From positions 16,448,519-16,512,518 of the forward strand of contig NC_135569.1 of the NCBI RefSeq assembly GCF_964340395.1: a DNA stretch of 64,000 nucleotides, read 5' to 3'. Numbering within the stretch: position 1 is the stretch's first letter; each line of letters begins with the position of its first letter. Below the pieces are notes generated by a model. The model was not told where the DNA came from and searched no databases. It was given only the letters and a program-made list of their open reading frames with translations. A program made the translations under genes and the position numbers. Below are positions 24,280 through 35,156 of the stretch, in pieces. The stretch comes from Glandiceps talaboti (lineage: Eukaryota > Hemichordata > Enteropneusta > Spengelidae).

Positions 24280-25204
24280 AATGAGAATTTCAGATCTGTA
24301 TATGGAAAATCAATTATACCATGGCGTGAGCTGGCACTCTCTGAACTATCCCCCATTTTCAAACTAAAGTGGATAGGCATTTTACATGCGATTCCAGAAA
24401 ATCTAAAGAATATAGATGATTACATGTATATACATGTAGATGATGTCTGCATGAACATATCAGGTATTGCAACTCCTATAGAGGATAATCACAAAACACA
24501 AGCTAAAGTCAGAACTCATCGACAGAAAATTTACCAAACCAAGCATTGAAAAGAAACTTGAAAGAGACCTGGGAGTTGGCCTACTGCAATGGCATAAAAT
24601 GTATTAAACAAATTCTCAAAGTCACAGTCGATAGCAAATCAAGAGAGTTCCAGTTTAAAATTCTGCATAATATACTGTACACAAACGAGAAACTGTACAA
24701 ATTAAACCCAGTAAAGTTCCCCACAAACCTCTGTAGCTTCTGTCATGCGGTCTCAGAGACCATAGAACACTTATTTTACAACTGTAAACACACTATTGGT
24801 ATCTGGGAACCAATAATAACTGTATGGGGCAAAGCACTTAAGTTAAGGGCTGTTCCTAGCAAAATTTGCCTAATTTTGTCAGACCCAGATGAGACACTTT
24901 TACTCAATTTTATAAGCCTTAGAAAATACATTTACTCCTGTAAAAGAAAGGAATCCCTTCCTGTGTTCAGAGAACTGTACAACCAATTTAAACTACTTTA
25001 TAAGTATGAACACTTTATCGCAAAGAAAAACCACAAACTCATACCTTTTCTAAAGAAATGGACCCCCCTCATTCCATATGTAACATAAATGGTAATGGAT
25101 TGCAATGTAAACATTGCTCTTTTGAGAACTGGAATGTAACATGACATGTATATCTTTACAAATAACATCCAATAAAATACGTAACCTTAAATTACAAAAA
25201 AAAA
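24241..25204 (+). mobile_element. 5'-truncated L1/Tx1-like LINE, 3' end
   Basis: Two frames, 24241-24549 and 24546-25088, read on through one frameshift. The second ends in a zinc-knuckle region typical of the C-terminus of L1/Tx1-type LINE ORF2. A short 3' UTR with an AATAAAAT signal at about 25171 ends in poly-A at 25194-25203. The 5' part, including the reverse-transcriptase core, is missing. Orientation is the same as the host gene, inside an intron. Confidence 0.8.
24546..25088 (+). pseudogene. LINE ORF2 C-terminal fragment with CCHC zinc knuckle
   Basis: 180 codons ending in TAA. LCSFCHAVSETIEHLFYNC has the spacing C-x2-C...H-x4-C of the C-terminal knuckle of LINE proteins (zf-RVT type), preceded by FQFKILHNILYTNEKLYKL, the usual run-up (F-x-R-x-L-x-N-x-L-x-T). 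It is a fragment of a retrotransposon protein and is not expected to act without the missing RT domain. Confidence 0.8.
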
Positions 25205-25229
25205 GGGGAAAAAAGTGTTGACGTTGTGT

Positions 25230-25337
25230 CCGATCATTAGTGATCAGAATAGTGATATCAAGAAAATGACAACATAAACTGCCAGTTCTTTAAAACCCAA
25301 TCATAGTGGGGACTATGTCATTCTCAATGACTTGTTT
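25230..25337. mobile_element. GGACTTATGG-family right-end fragment
   Basis: Contains CGATCATTAGTGATCAGAAT, GACAACATAAACTGCCAGTT, AAAACCCAATCATAGTGG and CAATGACTTGTTT, the right end seen in the other copies. The LINE may have landed in it. Confidence 0.75.
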
Positions 25338-26004
25338 CTTGTTTAAATTTTGTCTAAATAAATGAACCCTTTAAACATACTGCAACAATACGAAGGCACT
25401 AATCAATATTTCCTGTCACCAACTCGTATTGTGCAACCCCCAATTTTTGAATTCAGTATGCTGAAGCTATTTCTGGGTCAGACTGTCCCATTCAATTGTT
25501 GATATAATTGTTATCTAGAAATCTTTAAATTATGTGTATGAGAAGGAATACAATTCATATTTCTATTACTCAACTACTGAGAACAGAAAGTCAAGGTTGT
25601 ATGTGAAAAAGTAGTGTAAGCGATATGACTTTGAATCTCTTCTCATGTCTAGCTGTCTGAGATACTGAGATAGATAAAATTTCAGATTAAAACATAGCCA
25701 GTCACACAGTCATTAACATCATATGATGTCTTTGTTAATCAATCTCAGAATTTGCCAATAATAAGTTAATGTTTACAGGGGGAATGCCCAATTATGGTAC
25801 ATTTGTCATATCAGGATGGTACTTACTACACTGTTGACATCATTCTAACAATTGGTGGTTTACTCATTTGCATGAACAACTTTTGGTTCATGATTTCTCA
25901 TTGAACTGACCCTGAAAAAGAGAAATCTTGAGAATTGGAGGCACTGATAGCCTCTATACTAACAAAGAAGTAATAATGAAAATATTGACTGTGATTTGTT
26001 GTAG
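25338..26004. other. Intron stretch, nothing recognised
   Basis: AT-rich with no exon or repeat recognised before the acceptor at 26004. Confidence 0.5.
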
Positions 26005-26154
26005 GACAAAGCATACCAACGTAAACAAGATTTAGACTACTCCTTACAAGTACACCAGTATTTTGCTGATGCCAAAGAAGCAGAGTCCTGGATGAAGGAG
26101 AAGGAACGTATTGTGAGTAGCGATGACTATGGTAAAGATGAAGTTGAAGCTAAA
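26005..26154 (+). CDS. Alpha-spectrin exon, helix A-B of the repeat before SH3
   Basis: TTGTTGTAG|GAC and GCTAAA|GTAAGA bracket 150 bases (50 codons, phase 0 on both sides). The peptide has QRKQDLDYSLQVHQYFADAK, then EAESWMKEKERIVSSDDYGK, very close to the alpha-II spectrin repeat right before the SH3 domain (QRRQDLEDSLQAQQYFADAN, EAESWMREKEPIV). The invariant helix A Trp is present (SW). It is interrupted from its continuation at 29258 by a 3.1-kb intron carrying a transposon. Confidence 0.92.
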
Positions 26155-26176
26155 GTAAGACAAAAACTAAATAATT

Positions 26177-28697
26177 ACAGTCATCGCAGTAATTTCCCGC
26201 ACAGCAACTTAACGATGTTGCCAGCTAATTAGTGAGCAATATTGAGAGTTAAATTGACAATTACCGAGACACGTGTGTGTTTTGTAACTGATGTGGACAC
26301 ATGCTGACTCAGCAGAAACTCGTTTCTGTATTTATGTTACAATGTTTACACAAATGGCTCAACAAATTTCAAGTACATATACTTTCTGAATGGCGTGACT
26401 GCTTGCTGTATCATGAGTATAAGAACAAAAAAGTTTTTGAGATGTGTATAGAAATATCCTAGGTCACAGTATCACCGTATAAAAAATAGATGCATGCATG
26501 CGTTTTCTTGAAACGCTATTCATAAAGTAACTAGCCTAAGAAGTTGCCGGTAATTTTTTACCAACACATTTGAAGGTCACACTTGCAAGTAATTTATACT
26601 TCGCATTGTAGACTAAATATCCCGATTGACATAGTCTGGACTGATGTACTCTGGCTCTGAATGTATCAAAGCATACAGATAGACAACGTTGTTGACATTA
26701 ATTTTGATTGACACTTCCATTAGATAGCAATGAACCGTGTAGACAAATTTGATAGGATCATTCTTCTTCTACATGACTGTTGGCAAGCCTTTGATTTCGA
26801 CATAATTTTGCCATTTTCTGGTTTTTAGATTTTATTCGCTACTCCATTTGCCCCTGTCATTCAACGTCTCTAATTCTCAAATCATGATAGTTTGACATGC
26901 CAATATAGTACAGCAGATAGCCTACACAGCGGAGAACCATCGCCGGTTTCAGTATGAGTAAACAACAGATAACTAATTTCTTTTCTCCGGCTAGTAAGCC
27001 AGGTAGGAGTGATGGAAATGATGAACAAACTGCTAATATCGCAACGAGACAGCAGGCAAATTGTGCCTTCCGAAATACTTCAAATGCTAAGCCTTTCGTT
27101 GTTATGGTGGCAAATTTGCACTTTCGTATGTGATCTGTGCACTGTGTGAATGTCTGTTACTGTACATACAATGTATAACAATGTCAGTATGTATCAAATA
27201 TCTTGTATCGTCTTTACTTTAATTTATTTTAAGTGACCAATGATTGAGTTAATTTACAAAATCTTCAGAGGAATTAGTGTGGTGTAGACATTCACTGGTA
27301 GAAAAGTAAAAAATGATTCACGCAATACTCAACTTCCAAACATGTACTGCACTGGTGAAATGACACAATATATGTTATCAATTTCACATTGCACATCAGT
27401 CATCTGCTATGAAATATTTGAGTAAACCAAACGAAAAAAAAATCCTACTGAACACTAAATGTACGTAATAAGTGATGTTTAGAACTACCTGCATTTATTA
27501 ATTACGTTACTCCATCTGACTTGCATATGTAAAATGAGACGGGTTCCCCCAGTCACTCCATTACTTTTCTGAGTACATTCACATTCAAATGGCACTGAAA
27601 AACTTCAAGTTAGAAATATCGTAAAATTAAAACCCAAGAACAAGTATCTAAAATGTAGACATCAATAACAACTTTTACACAAATGATATATTCACAGATA
27701 CATGTACCTCCAGTGCTCATAGTGTTTGAACTTCTATGGCTGTGAGGCTCATATGTCGGCCTAAATGTAGCATTAGACTTATAACCAAGAGTCAATACAA
27801 AGGAAATCCACAAAAAGAGAATATTTACGGTGCTGTCTTGGCAACAACTTCTTTGATAGCAGTTTCTGTAAATATGTTGGCGAAGACATCGTGTGCTCTA
27901 ATATAAGGTATCTTTTCACATGACGAAAATATATCTGACACGTGTTAAATTCTGGTCAATACATTACAGTGGTTGAAATAACAAATTAACATGTCTTAGC
28001 CTCCTAATATTTCACGTAAGTTTGGTTCGACAATTCGACCATGAGGAAAACCAAAAAGTAGCAACATTTTGAAAGGTGTAGTACACTGACATCGTGCTCA
28101 CGTTTTCAGGGTGATCGCTTCTATTTGCATTGCCGTTAGAGAAATTCTAGCGATTGCTTCCAGTCAAACATTGGAACAGAAAAAAGGCACAAAAACAGAG
28201 GATAGAACCCTTAAAACCACGTCACTACACGCTACATGTTGTTATTGCAGCTAGTATAAGACATGGTTTGAGTGAACCTCATAAACATTACATGGAAGGC
28301 CGATTCATTGAAGGGGTGGGCAGTGTGGTACATCAATCATAATAACAATATTTATGATTAGTTACCGACTTTGATGGGTTTTTTTTTTACACATTGATGG
28401 TGCTAAATAAAGATTAGCAAGCTTACCAAAGTGTGATAGTAAAGTTGAGTATATAAATACAAATATGTTTATGCCAACTTATAACCTGTACATGAAATGG
28501 TTTCTTCCGGACAAAGTTTTATGACTTCACTCGTGGCGCTACCCCACTGTTCTAATAAACAAGAAAGGCCTAAGGATGCAGCGACATCAGTTACAATATA
28601 AACATGTGTCTCGGTAATTGTCGATCGAACTCTATTGTACATTAATTAGCAGGCAACATCAGTAGTTTGCTGTCCGGGAAATTACTGCGATGACTGT
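26177..28697. mobile_element. 2.5-kb DNA transposon with about 130-bp inverted ends
   Basis: ACAGTCATCGCAGTAATTTC at 26177 is mirrored by GAAATTACTGCGATGACTGT ending at 28697. Similarity continues inward for about 130 bp (ATGTTGCC-GCTAATTA, GACAATTACCGAGACAC, GTAACTGATGT). AATT flanks both ends (26173-26176, 28698-28701), a 4-bp target duplication; a different frame of the AT-rich border cannot be excluded. It holds a short frame at 26954-27133 and otherwise no transposase core, so it is probably a deletion derivative. Confidence 0.8.
26954..27133 (+). CDS. Short transposon-borne frame, possible transposase N-terminus remnant
   Basis: ATG at 26954 opens 59 codons ending in TGA. The start MSKQQITNFFSPASKPG resembles the KxxIxxFF-type starts of several transposases and other nuclear proteins (a PCNA-box-like pattern with K where Q is usual). 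The rest is rich in N, Q, A and R. It lies inside the transposon about 780 bp from its left end. It ends abruptly, as expected for a remnant left by internal deletion. Family not recognised. Confidence 0.4.
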   Translation: MSKQQITNFFSPASKPGRSDGNDEQTANIATRQQANCAFRNTSNAKPFVVMVANLHFRM

Positions 28698-29257
28698 AAT
28701 TGGTTGTAAGTTGAAATTTGGATATTAGAGGCACACCAGTAACAACGTGAAGTTCTGATGTAGAAGCAACCAACAATCTATCATCCTTACCTCATCCTTC
28801 ATTGCTCTGGTTGAAATTGAGGAAAACTTTGACATTTGATATTAATCTTGAAATGTATGATTTTAGAGGTAGGCATACAGTCAGTAATCTGACATTGTCT
28901 TTTTTGTTTGGTTGAGGAAATTGTTATGTTTTGAATATAGTAGTGGACTTTGTACATGTAGCTTGTTGTTCATTGTCCATTGCTACTGATGTATAACAAG
29001 TTATTGGTAAATGATGGAGTAATTTATGCAGCTAATTATGCAGGTCTATACTATGATTAGGTAAAAACAGAAGCCAAAATGAGAAAGTTTGGAATTGTTA
29101 TCACTGACCAGGTTTGTGTTGTATATTTTAGTAAATCCTCATTTTATGTGCTGCACTGCTATAGCAGGTTGTCTGTTTTTAAGACAACGGTGGATATGAA
29201 CATCTAATCTAATATAACAGTTTGGTAAAATACATATTTGTATGGTTTATTTGACAG

Positions 29258-29350
29258 TCTTTGTTGAAGAAACATGAAGTGTTGATGTCAGACTTGATAG
29301 CATACAGAACCGTCATTGATGCCTTGAGAAACCAAGCCATGGAATGTAGA
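29258..29350 (+). CDS. Alpha-spectrin exon, helix B-C of the repeat before SH3
   Basis: TTTGACAG|TCT and TGTAGA|GTAAGT bracket 93 bases (31 codons, phase 0 on both sides). SLLKKHEVLMSDLIAYRTVI and DALRNQAMECR match the alpha-II spectrin text ALLKKHEALMSDLSAYGSSI / QALREQAQSCR, which runs straight into the SH3 domain. This places the SH3 first-half exon at 29623 in the ancestral position. Confidence 0.92.
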
Positions 29351-29622
29351 GTAAGTCTATTGAGACTAGATGACAGCTATGACATTATGTTATAAAGTTT
29401 TACAGTAAAAATTGACTTTGTTCATTGTACTACATGTATACCATTCTGAGCTTACTGAACTACAGTATTATTTGTTGTTAGTGAAAACTGTTCCTATTGT
29501 AGTAGATGAACAAACATTTTGAGCATTTTGTATGTACATTTATATATAGTATTTCCCAGAATATTAGGTTTGTAAATATGTTAGCACATTACTAAATTCT
29601 TACTATATTGTTTATGGTACAG

Positions 29623-29763
29623 CAACAAGAAGCCCCCATTGGTAATGATGTACTGGTAGGCAAGGAATGTGTACTTGCCGTGAACGATTATGTCGAGGAG
29701 AGTCCTTGTGAGGCGTCCATGAAGAAAGGTGACGTCCTGAATCTCGTCAATAGTGCTAACAAG
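29623..29763 (+). CDS. Alpha-spectrin SH3 first-half exon, copy 2 (ancestral position)
   Basis: 141 bases, phase 0 on both sides, 272 bases after the repeat exon it should follow. It keeps KKGDVLNLV but has EESPCEAS where copy 1 has EKSPREAS. The R to C change and the next codon reflect TGTG in place of CGCG, the mark of CpG decay. AVNDY replaces ALYDY. The downstream intron still holds a long TAGCACAACTG-family piece, as in copy 1. Confidence 0.88.
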
Positions 29764-29860
29764 GTAATGTCATTCCTGTACATTTCTTATGTTAAGTTAT
29801 GTCATGTATGCTGACTAGTGGGCATTCCATTCCATTTTATCGTTTCATTTTTTTTAAGCA

Positions 29861-30092
29861 CAACTGAACTGATAAGATTCATTAGTGTTATAGGCATTGC
29901 TAAGTGTCTCTGTCTGTCTCTGTGTATGTCAATATGTGTGTGTGGGTGTGTGTGTATGTGTGCGTGCATGCGTACACGCCATGATATTTGGTACTACTAG
30001 AATTACCTCGGGTGTCTAGTTGAGAAAATTATTGTTCAAGTCAAAATGATCTTACCATTGGTGTGTCATTGGGGTCAAAAAACACATGAACA
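29861..30092. mobile_element. TAGCACAACTG-family 5' fragment in the SH3 intron
   Basis: TTTTTTTTAAGCACAACTGAACTG, GTGTTATAGGCATTGC, a short GT-rich run and CATGATATTTGG follow in family order. It ends at the (CATA)n tract. Closely matches the fragment after copy 1 at 23382. Confidence 0.8.
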
Positions 30093-30099
30093 CAGACAG

Positions 30100-30172
30100 A
30101 TACATACCTACATACATACATACATACATACATACATACATACATACATACATACATACATACATACATACA
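30100..30172. repeat. (CATA)n microsatellite
   Basis: About 17 perfect units; frames on both strands over it are artefacts. Confidence 0.97.
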
Positions 30173-30176
30173 AACT

Positions 30177-30760
30177 GTTTTGGCAATTCAAGGAGAGGAA
30201 ACAGTGTCGGAATGGGAGAACTCTTTTCCTTACGAAGTAGTAAATTAGTCACACTAAATATCTGCTTGCTTGATTGACTCTGGGATTTTTTGGCTGAAGT
30301 AGTCAGTTTTGGCATTATGTAGAAGATCTGTTATGTGGTTCTTTGCATCCTGATATAATTGTTTATGAACTGTCAAATTTGTCTTTCGCCATAAGTGCTC
30401 AGCATGACGACATTGTCGTTTTGCCTTCTCAGTCTGTCGTTTATAGAATATTATACCAAAGATCACTTCGACGAGATGAAAGTCTCTGCGGCTTTACTGG
30501 CGCATGACTTACCATTTGAGTTTAATGTCGAGATCCTAGGCTGTTAAATGATCAGATGGAGCTAGTATACTGTGAAGGTCTTCCATGCGGACAGTGTGAT
30601 TTACATTATGAATGTTCTGTGTCATCTTCATGGTGATAATTGGAGGAGGTAGCGCCACATTGAGGTGACTGATAATGCAGAGATGGTTGGATATAATAAC
30701 ACCAGAAACTATTATAGACTGTACTAAGTCACTTTTCAATCTATGCACTTAACCAATAAT
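30177..30760 (-). mobile_element. Minus-strand LINE fragment (endonuclease-to-RT linker)
   Basis: On the minus strand the frames at 30536-30748 and 30254-30466 follow in order. The second has EKAKRQCRHAEHLWRKTNLT, VHKQLYQDAKNHITDLLHNA and KTDYFSQKI, the RRAERxWRKTxLTVHxxxY-type linker common in CR1/L2-like LINEs just before the RT domain. Stops and frameshifts break it. The RT core is absent. Confidence 0.75.
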
Positions 30761-31066
30761 TATATCGACCATATATGTTCTGACTCCTTGTTAAGGGTTT
30801 GGGTACTATAGTCACATGTTCATGTGAATGTATATCTATGACCCTCCTTCACCCCTTTAAAACCACTGTGGCTGGACCATCAGAATGTTGGCATTCTCAC
30901 TATTAATGTTGAGTATATAGTTTGTTTGAGTGTGCAGTGTGATAGAAGCAATATAGAGATGGCTTTCATACTATGATTTGGTGTTTTATGTTGAATTAGG
31001 AAAATATCAGTATATTGAAAAAATACTTGCTAATTTGTTGTGTATGTTTTGAAATTTGATATACAG

Positions 31067-31075
31067 GACTTGAAT
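31067..31075 (+). pseudogene. Truncated linker exon with live acceptor, unit 1
   Basis: GATATACAG is followed by GACTTGAAT (D-L-N) and then switches at once to TTTTGTATGTACATG, the intron found upstream of the SH3 exon. The same remnant precedes every array SH3 exon (32710, 34349, 35990). It marks a duplication junction and is a possible decoy acceptor. Confidence 0.8.
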
Positions 31076-31171
31076 TTTGTATGTACATGTATATATAGTA
31101 TTTCCCAGAATATTAGGTTTGTAAATATGTTAGCACATTGCTAAATTCTTACTATATTGTTTATGGTACAG

Positions 31172-31312
31172 CAACAAGAAGCCCCCATTGGCAATGATGT
31201 ACTGGTAGGCAAGGAATGTGTACTTGCCGTGAACGATTATGTCGAGAAGAGTCCTCGCGAGGTGTCCATGAAGAAAGGTTATGTCCTGAATCTCGTCAAT
31301 AGTGCTAACAAG
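31172..31312 (+). CDS. SH3 first-half exon, array unit 1 (copy 3)
   Basis: 141 bases, phase 0 on both sides. It has [13 protein letters not shown] and EKSPREVSM (A to V), and KKGYVLNLV in place of KKGDVLNLV. The D to Y change, from GAC to TAT, hits the conserved Asp of the SH3 K-G-D turn and is shared by all array copies but not by copies 1 and 2. Confidence 0.85.
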
Positions 31313-31400
31313 GTAATGTCATTCCTGTACATTTCTTATGTTAAGTTATGTCATGTATGCTGACTAGTGGGCATTCCATTCCATTTTATCGTTTCATTTT

Positions 31401-31412
31401 TTAGCACAACTA
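31401..31412. mobile_element. TAGCACAACTG-family footprint, repeated in every array unit
   Basis: Only TTAGCACAACTA remains of the element that is hundreds of bases longer after SH3 copies 1 and 2. Identical remnants lie near 33046, 34684 and 36326. The deletion therefore came before the array amplified. Confidence 0.8.
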
Positions 31413-31520
31413 GTGTGATTTGATGTTTAATGTTGAATTAGGACAATTTAGTATATGTATAACAATCATTGAAAAAACACTTGCTAATCTGTTGTGTATG
31501 TTTTGAAATTTGATATACAG

Positions 31521-31612
31521 GATTTAAATTTCCGTTGGACAGCTTTGGAACAAGTGGCTGATGAATGTAGTACCAGTCTTGGCAGTGCTCATGATGTACA
31601 CAGGTTCTTTAG
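31521..31612 (+). CDS. Alpha-spectrin linker exon (helix C), array unit 1
   Basis: ATATACAG|GAT and TTTAG|GTGAG bracket 92 bases, entering in phase 0 and leaving in phase 2. DLNFRWTALEQVADECSTSL and GSAHDVHRFFR match the spectrin text ELNERWRSLQQLAEERSQLL / GSAHEVQRFHR, which in other animals comes after the post-SH3 repeat, not before it. The phase lets it splice to the exon at 31876. Confidence 0.9.
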
Positions 31613-31875
31613 GTGAGAAATAACTCTTGGGTAGATTGTAAGTTTGTGTATGAGTGAGTAGATGAATTAGTGATAGCCAGCTAGGATAGAGTATGATATG
31701 TTGCTAATGATTTGGTATGACTGAAAATTCCACAGCTTTGTAGTATATGGAAAGTTTAGGGAATATAATATGAGCTATCAGATCTGACAAACCAAATACT
31801 GTGCATATTGACACACCAGTAACATTATCAAATTGGCTAAAGTAAAGTACTAAAATGTGTTTAATTTCTGTTTAG

Positions 31876-32182
31876 ATACACACATTTGCTGGAGACAGCT
31901 AACAATAGAAAACAACGTTGTCTGGAAGACTCATGCAAACAACACATACAGAGATGTGAAGTACGTGATCTCTTAGTCTGGATGAATGATAAAGAGGCAA
32001 TCACTGTCTCCTCTGAAGTCGGTGACTATTTGGGACAAGTGGATGGTCAACAGAAGAAATTTGCTGATTTCCCCAAGGACTTGGCAGCCAACAAGGCCAC
32101 ACTGACAGAAATTATTGAAATTTCTACCGCCATACATGTTGAAAGTAGTCATGAAATACAGTGTGTGGCTGCTTGTATCCAG
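31876..32182 (+). CDS. Alpha-spectrin post-SH3 repeat exon, array unit 1
   Basis: CTGTTTAG|A and ATCCAG|GTTAGC bracket 307 bases, entering in phase 2 and leaving in phase 0 (102 codons plus one base). It has YTHLLETANNRKQRCLEDSC, DLLVWMNDKEA with the helix A Trp, SSEVGDYLGQVDGQQKKFAD and FPKDLAANKATLTEI. This matches the alpha-II repeat after SH3 (KSCKKFMLFREANELQQWIN, SEEVGADLEQVEVLQKKFDD, FQKDLKANESRLKDI). Unit-specific residues are A-I-T and G-D-Y. Confidence 0.92.
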
Positions 32183-32814
32183 GTTAGCAAGTGTACCATG
32201 CTATGATTAATTGAGTTTGGTCTTAAACCCTAATGTTTGAATTCTATATAATCATATGAAACTTTGTAAACCAAATTAGATTTTAATGATTGAGAATATA
32301 GTAAGAAAGTTTGAACATGATATTAAACTCTGGATAAAATTCTGTATTTTCATGAGCTTTCTGACTCTGTGTCTGGTGACATGATCGTCTGATGACATAC
32401 TAGGATTTCTTTAGAAGATTGTTGTACATGTAGATGTAAATGTGTATGAATGGCCGGCCTCCTTCACCCCTTTAAAACCACTGTGGCTTGACCACCAGAA
32501 TTTTGGCACTCTCAATATTAATGTTGAGTATACATGTATATACACATAGTTAGTTGGCGTGTACAGTCTAAGAAGAGTCATATAGACAGGGATTTCATAG
32601 TGTGATTTGATGTTTTATGTTGAATTAGGACAATTCAGTGTATATGTATAACAATCATTGGAAAAACACTTGCTAATTTGTTGTGTATGTTTTGAAATTT
32701 GATATACAGGACTTGAATTTTGTATGTACATGTATATATAGTATTTTCCAGAATATTAGGTTTGTAAATATGTTAGCACATTGCTAAATTCTTACTATAT
32801 TGTTTATGGTACAG

Positions 32815-32955
32815 CAACAAGAAGAACCCATTGGTAATGATGTACTGGTAGGCAAGGAATGTGTACTTGCCGTGAACGATTATGTCGAGAAGAGTCCTCG
32901 CGAGGCGTCCATGAAGAAAGGTTATGTCCTGAATCTCGTCAATAGTGCTAACAAG
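32815..32955 (+). CDS. SH3 first-half exon, array unit 2 (copy 4)
   Basis: 141 bases, phase 0 on both sides, with [16 protein letters not shown] and KKGYVLNLV. It is flanked by about 119-bp direct repeats (32600-32718 and 33056-33175) that each carry the linker intron end and acceptor. Confidence 0.85.
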
Positions 32956-33163
32956 GTAATGTCATTCCTGTACATTTCTTATGTTAAGTTATGTCATGTA
33001 TGCTGACTAGTGGGCATTCCATTCCATTTTATCGTTTCATTTTTTAGCACAACTAGTGTGATTTGATGTTTTATGTTGAATTAGGACAATTTAGTATATG
33101 TATAACAATCATTGAAAAAACACTTGCTAATCTGTTGTGTATGTTTTGAAATTTGATATACAG

Positions 33164-33255
33164 GATTTAAATTTCCGTTGGACAGCTTTGGAACAAGTGG
33201 CTGATGAATGTAGTACCAGTCTTGGCAGTGCTTATGATGTACACAGGTTCTTTAG
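33164..33255 (+). CDS. Linker exon (helix C), array unit 2
   Basis: 92 bases, phase 0 to 2. Same as unit 1 except GSAYDVHRF for GSAHDVHRF (CAT to TAT). Confidence 0.88.
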
Positions 33256-33518
33256 GTGAGAAATAACTCTTGGGTAGATTGTAAGTGTGTGTATAAGTGA
33301 GTAGATGAATTAGTGATAGCCAGCTAGGATAGAGTATGATATGTTGCTAATGATTTGTTATGACTGAAAATTCCACAGCTTTGTAGTATATGGAAAGTTT
33401 AGGGAATATAATATGAGCTATCAGATCTGACAAACCAAATACTGTGCATATTGACACACCAGTAACATTATCAAATTGGCTAAAGTAAAGTACTAAAATG
33501 TGTTTAATTTCTGTTTAG

Positions 33519-33825
33519 ATACACACATTTGCTGGAGACAGCTAACAATAAAAAACAACGTTGTCTGGAAGACTCATGCAAACAACACATACAGAGATGT
33601 GAAGTACATGATCTCTTAGTCTGGATGAATGATAAAGAGGCCTTCACTGTCTCCTCTGAAGTCGGTGACTATTTGGGACAAGTGGATGGTCAACAGAAGA
33701 AATTTGCTGATTTCCCCAAGGACTTGGCAGCCAACAAGGCCACACTGACAGAAATTATTGAAATTTCTACCGCCATACATGTTGAAAGTAGTCATGAAGT
33801 ACGGTGTGTGGCTGCTTGTATCCAG
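33519..33825 (+). CDS. Post-SH3 repeat exon, array unit 2
   Basis: 307 bases, phase 2 to 0, open throughout. Unit-specific changes are NNKKQRC, VHDLLVWM and SHEVRC; it has F in K-E-A-F-T-V and G-D-Y. Confidence 0.9.
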
Positions 33826-34453
33826 GTTAGCAAGTGTACCATGCTATGATTAATTGAGTTTGGTCTTAAACCCCAATGTTTGAATTCTATATAATCATAT
33901 GAAACTTTGTAAACCAAAGATTTTAATGATTGATAATATAGTAATAAAGTTTGAACATGATATTAAACTCTGGATAAAATTCTGTATTTTCATGAGCTTT
34001 CTGACTCTGTGTCTGGTGACATGATCGTCTCATGACACACTAGGATTTCTTTAGAAGATTGTTGTACATGTAGATGTAAATGTGTATGAATGGCCGGCCT
34101 CCTTCACCCCTTTAAAACCACTGTGGCTTGACCACCAGAATTTTGGCACTCTCAATATTAATGTTGAGTATACATGTATATACACATAGTTAGTTGGCGT
34201 GTACAGTCTAAGAAGAGTCATATAGACAGGGATTTCATAGTGTGATTGGTGTTTTATGTTGAATTAGGACAATTCAGTGTATATGTATAACAATCATTGG
34301 AAAAACACTTGCTAATCTGTTGTGTATGTTTTGAAATTTGATATACAGGACTTGAATTTTGTATGTACATGTATATATAGTATTTTCCAGAATATTAGGT
34401 TTGTAAATATGTTAGCACATTGCTAAATTCTTACTATATTGTTTATGGTTCAG

Positions 34454-34594
34454 CAACAAGAAGAACCCATTGGTAATGATGTACTGGTAGGCAAGGAATG
34501 TGTACTTGCCGTGAACGATTATGTCGAGAAGAGTCCTCGCGAGGTGTCCATGAAGAAAGGTTATGTCCTGAATCTCGTCAATAGTGCTAACAAG
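34454..34594 (+). CDS. SH3 first-half exon, array unit 3 (copy 5)
   Basis: 141 bases, phase 0 on both sides, with EEPIGND, REVSM and KKGYV. The acceptor reads TATGGTTCAG instead of TATGGTACAG, still a usable AG. Confidence 0.85.
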
Positions 34595-34802
34595 GTAATG
34601 TCATTCCTGTACATTTCTTATGTTAAGTTATGTCATGTATGCTGACTAGTGGGCATTCCATTCCATTTTATCGTTTCATTTTTTAGCACAACTAGTGTGA
34701 TTTGATGTTTTATGTTGAATTAGGACAATTTAGTATATGTATAACAATCATTGAAAAAACACTTGCTAATCTGTTGTGTATGTTTTGAAATTTGATATAC
34801 AG

Positions 34803-34894
34803 GATTTAAATTTCCGTTGGACAGCTTTGGAACAAGTGGCTGATGAATGTAGTACCAGTCTTGGCAGTGCTCATGATGTACACAGGTTCTTTAG
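34803..34894 (+). CDS. Linker exon (helix C), array unit 3
   Basis: 92 bases, phase 0 to 2, coding sequence the same as unit 1. Confidence 0.88.
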
Positions 34895-35156
34895 GTGAGA
34901 AATAACTCTTGGGTAGATTGTAAGTGTGTGTATGAGTGAGTGAATTAGTGATAGCCAGCTAGGATAGAGTATGATATGTTGCTAATGATTTGGTATGACC
35001 AAAAATTCCACAGCTTTGTAGTATATGGAAAGTTTAGGGAATATAATATGAGCTATCAGATCTGACAAACCAAATACTGTGCGTATTGACACACCAGTAA
35101 CATTATCAAATTGGCTAAAAAAGTAAAGTACTAAAATGTGATTAATTTCTGTTTAG

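Noticed and set aside
28154-28342. 62-codon frame in the intronic transposon
   Set aside because: No motif recognised and no continuity with the frame at 26954; not supported as coding.
30052-30315. Y-V-C-M and I-H-T-Y repeat peptides
   Set aside because: Frames over a (CATA)n microsatellite joined to a LINE remnant.
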